Shown: positions 15,459 through 16,714 of the stretch, piece after piece | Position numbering within the stretch: the first letter of the stretch is position 1 | Layout of the letters: the number at the start of each line of letters is the position of its first letter | From: B18-G4 sp032250805 | GTDB taxonomy: Bacteria; Bacteroidota; Bacteroidia; Bacteroidales; B18-G4 | Length of the DNA: 16,714 nucleotides | Assembly (NCBI GenBank): GCA_032250805.1 | Contig: JAVVEM010000050.1 | Coordinates: 1-16,714 of the forward strand | Direction: 5' to 3' | The notes under the pieces: generated by a model | What the model was told of the DNA's origin: nothing | The model's input: only the letters and a program-made list of their open reading frames with translations | Database searches by the model: none | Made by a program: the position numbers and the translations under genes

Positions 15459-16714
15459 TTATCTGGTTTTATCGGGATACGGAGGAATCGGGAGTTCCTT
15501 ATAATCATAGTTCTCCATCTGTTCAAGGATAACCTCGATGGCTTTGTTGAGCTGTTCATCCTCGCCCATATATTCTTTTGCGGGGTCGTTATCGACTTTA
15601 ATATCGGGTTCTACGCCATGGCCTTCGATCACCCAGCCTTCGCCTTCGAGACCATAGGGAGCAAACTCGGGCCAGTTCAGTGTGCCGCCATCAACAAAGG
15701 GGATCGGACCACGAATACCGACCACCCCGCCCCAGGTGCGCAGGCCAATGATTGTTCCGAGGTCGAGTGCCTTGAACTGGTATGGGAAAAGATCGCCGTC
15801 GGAGGCTGAATAATTATCGATCAGCATCACCTTTGGACCGACAAACACCTGGCCGGGCCTGGTGCCTGGCTCAGTATTTCTTGACATGGTCCGCATTACC
15901 AGCTCGCGTTGCAGGCGCTCGATGATCATAGGCGATACATTGCCGCCACCATTGCCACGGTCGTCGATAATAAGGCCTTTTTTGTTGAGTTGCGGATAAA
16001 AATATTTCACAAACTCATTCAGGCCCTGCGCGCTCATATCGGGAATATGGATATATCCTACCTGACCATTTGTTGCTTCGTTCACCTTGCGGATATTTTC
16101 CTGTACCCAGGTATAATAATATAATCCTGATTCATCGGCAATGGGTATTACAATCTCTTTATGGCTGCCTTTTGTATTGGGTTCAGAATTAATCGTCAGC
16201 TCCACCTGCTTGTTGGCCTTGCCAACCAAAGAAGCGTAAATATCAACCATATCAGCTGTCGATTCGCCGTTTACGGCAATAATATAATCGCCTTCGTTCA
16301 CATCCACCCCTACTTCCGAAAGCGGAGAGCGGGTAGTCTTTACCCAGTTTTCGCCTTTCAATATCTCTTCTATTTTATAATAACCCGAACCATCGCGGCT
16401 AAGTTTGGCTCCAAGCAGGCCGGTTTCAAACCGATCAGGTTTGGGCTTGTCGCCACCACTGATATAGGAATGACCTACGCTGATCTCGCCTATCATTTCG
16501 CCAATAATATAATTCAGGTCATTGCGGTTGTTCACATGTGGAAGTAAAACAGCATACTTATCGTAGACCGACTCCCAGTCGAGACCGTGCATGTTGGGCG
16601 CATAGAAAAAGTCGCGCATCTGCCTCCAGGCTTCCCTGAATATCTGCTGCCATTCAGCACGCAGATCGACCCATACTTTCATATCTGAAAGATCAATAAA
16701 ATCTTCCACTTTAG
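15459..16714 (-). CDS. tricorn-type S41 peptidase, C-terminal part (5' truncated by window edge)
   Basis: About 418 C-terminal codons are present and the frame is open to the window edge. The GTG at 16709 is an internal Val codon, preceded by AAA (Lys), so the true start lies beyond the window. The visible part matches the C-terminal half of bacterial tricorn-like proteases. A helical C1 domain (VWVDLRAEWQQIFREAWRQMRDFFY) comes first, then GEISVGHSY with a candidate catalytic His at 16470-16472. A PDZ domain follows (about FETGLLGAKL to GDYIIAVNGES). The S41 core has DDRGNGGGN, the nucleophile Ser of SASDGD at 15801-15803, and the Glu of GVEPDI at 15609-15611. The family's N-terminal beta-propeller would be in the missing part. 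The residue before the His is Gly, where archaeal tricorn has Ser. It may act in periplasmic peptide degradation; location cannot be shown without the N-terminus. Confidence 0.92.
   Translation of the reverse strand, partial: KVEDFIDLSDMKVWVDLRAEWQQIFREAWRQMRDFFYAPNMHGLDWESVYDKYAVLLPHVNNRNDLNYIIGEMIGEISVGHSYISGGDKPKPDRFETGLLGAKLSRDGSGYYKIEEILKGENWVKTTRSPLSEVGVDVNEGDYIIAVNGESTADMVDIYASLVGKANKQVELTINSEPNTKGSHKEIVIPIADESGLYYYTWVQENIRKVNEATNGQVGYIHIPDMSAQGLNEFVKYFYPQLNKKGLIIDDRGNGGGNVSPMIIERLQRELVMRTMSRNTEPGTRPGQVFVGPKVMLIDNYSASDGDLFPYQFKALDLGTIIGLRTWGGVVGIRGPIPFVDGGTLNWPEFAPYGLEGEGWVIEGHGVEPDIKVDNDPAKEYMGEDEQLNKAIEVILEQMENYDYKELPIPPYPDKTR

Noticed and set aside
16707..16709. GTG at 16709 as the start of the S41 peptidase
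   Set aside because: The frame remains open to the window edge, and tricorn-like proteins have a long N-terminal propeller. The codon is an internal valine.

Overview
The window is a core-genome segment from a member of the Bacteroidota, probably Bacteroidales or a near relative. Three things point there. The RpoB and RpoC sequences are of the Bacteroidota type. Translation starts sit in A/T-rich leaders with almost no Shine-Dalgarno sequences. A secreted protein carries a type IX secretion (Por) C-terminal sorting domain. Assignment below phylum level is inference from protein similarity recalled by eye.

Positions 1-13137, all on the + strand, hold the conserved translation/transcription cluster: tRNA-Thr(GGU), tuf (EF-Tu), a terminator-like hairpin, tRNA-Trp(CCA), secE, nusG, rplK, rplA, rplJ, rplL, a long attenuator-like hairpin, rpoB (TTG start), rpoC and a small DUF3467 gene. 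Together these encode an elongation factor, two tRNAs, a translocon subunit, a transcription elongation factor, the L1 stalk protein, the L11/L10/L12 stalk base and stalk, and the two large RNA polymerase subunits. Hairpins after tuf and after rplL divide the cluster into parts that could be expressed at different levels. A clear hairpin with a GCAA tetraloop and T-run closes it at about 13157-13186.

Positions 13244-16714 are on the - strand and converge on that terminator. They hold a secreted protein of about 709 residues with chlamydial-Pmp-like FxxN/GG[A/G] repeats, a choice-of-anchor-Q-like segment and a T9SS sorting domain. Upstream of it is the C-terminal part of a tricorn-type S41 peptidase, whose 5' end lies beyond the window. 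A perfect 14-bp inverted repeat separates the two. These two genes look like cell-envelope or periplasmic functions unrelated to the ribosomal/RNAP cluster.

No CRISPR array, insertion sequence, prophage or obvious novel defence system was seen. The observations most worth following are the strong rplL-rpoB hairpin combined with the TTG start of rpoB, the DUF3467 gene attached to rpoC, and the intergenic inverted repeat at 15396-15444.
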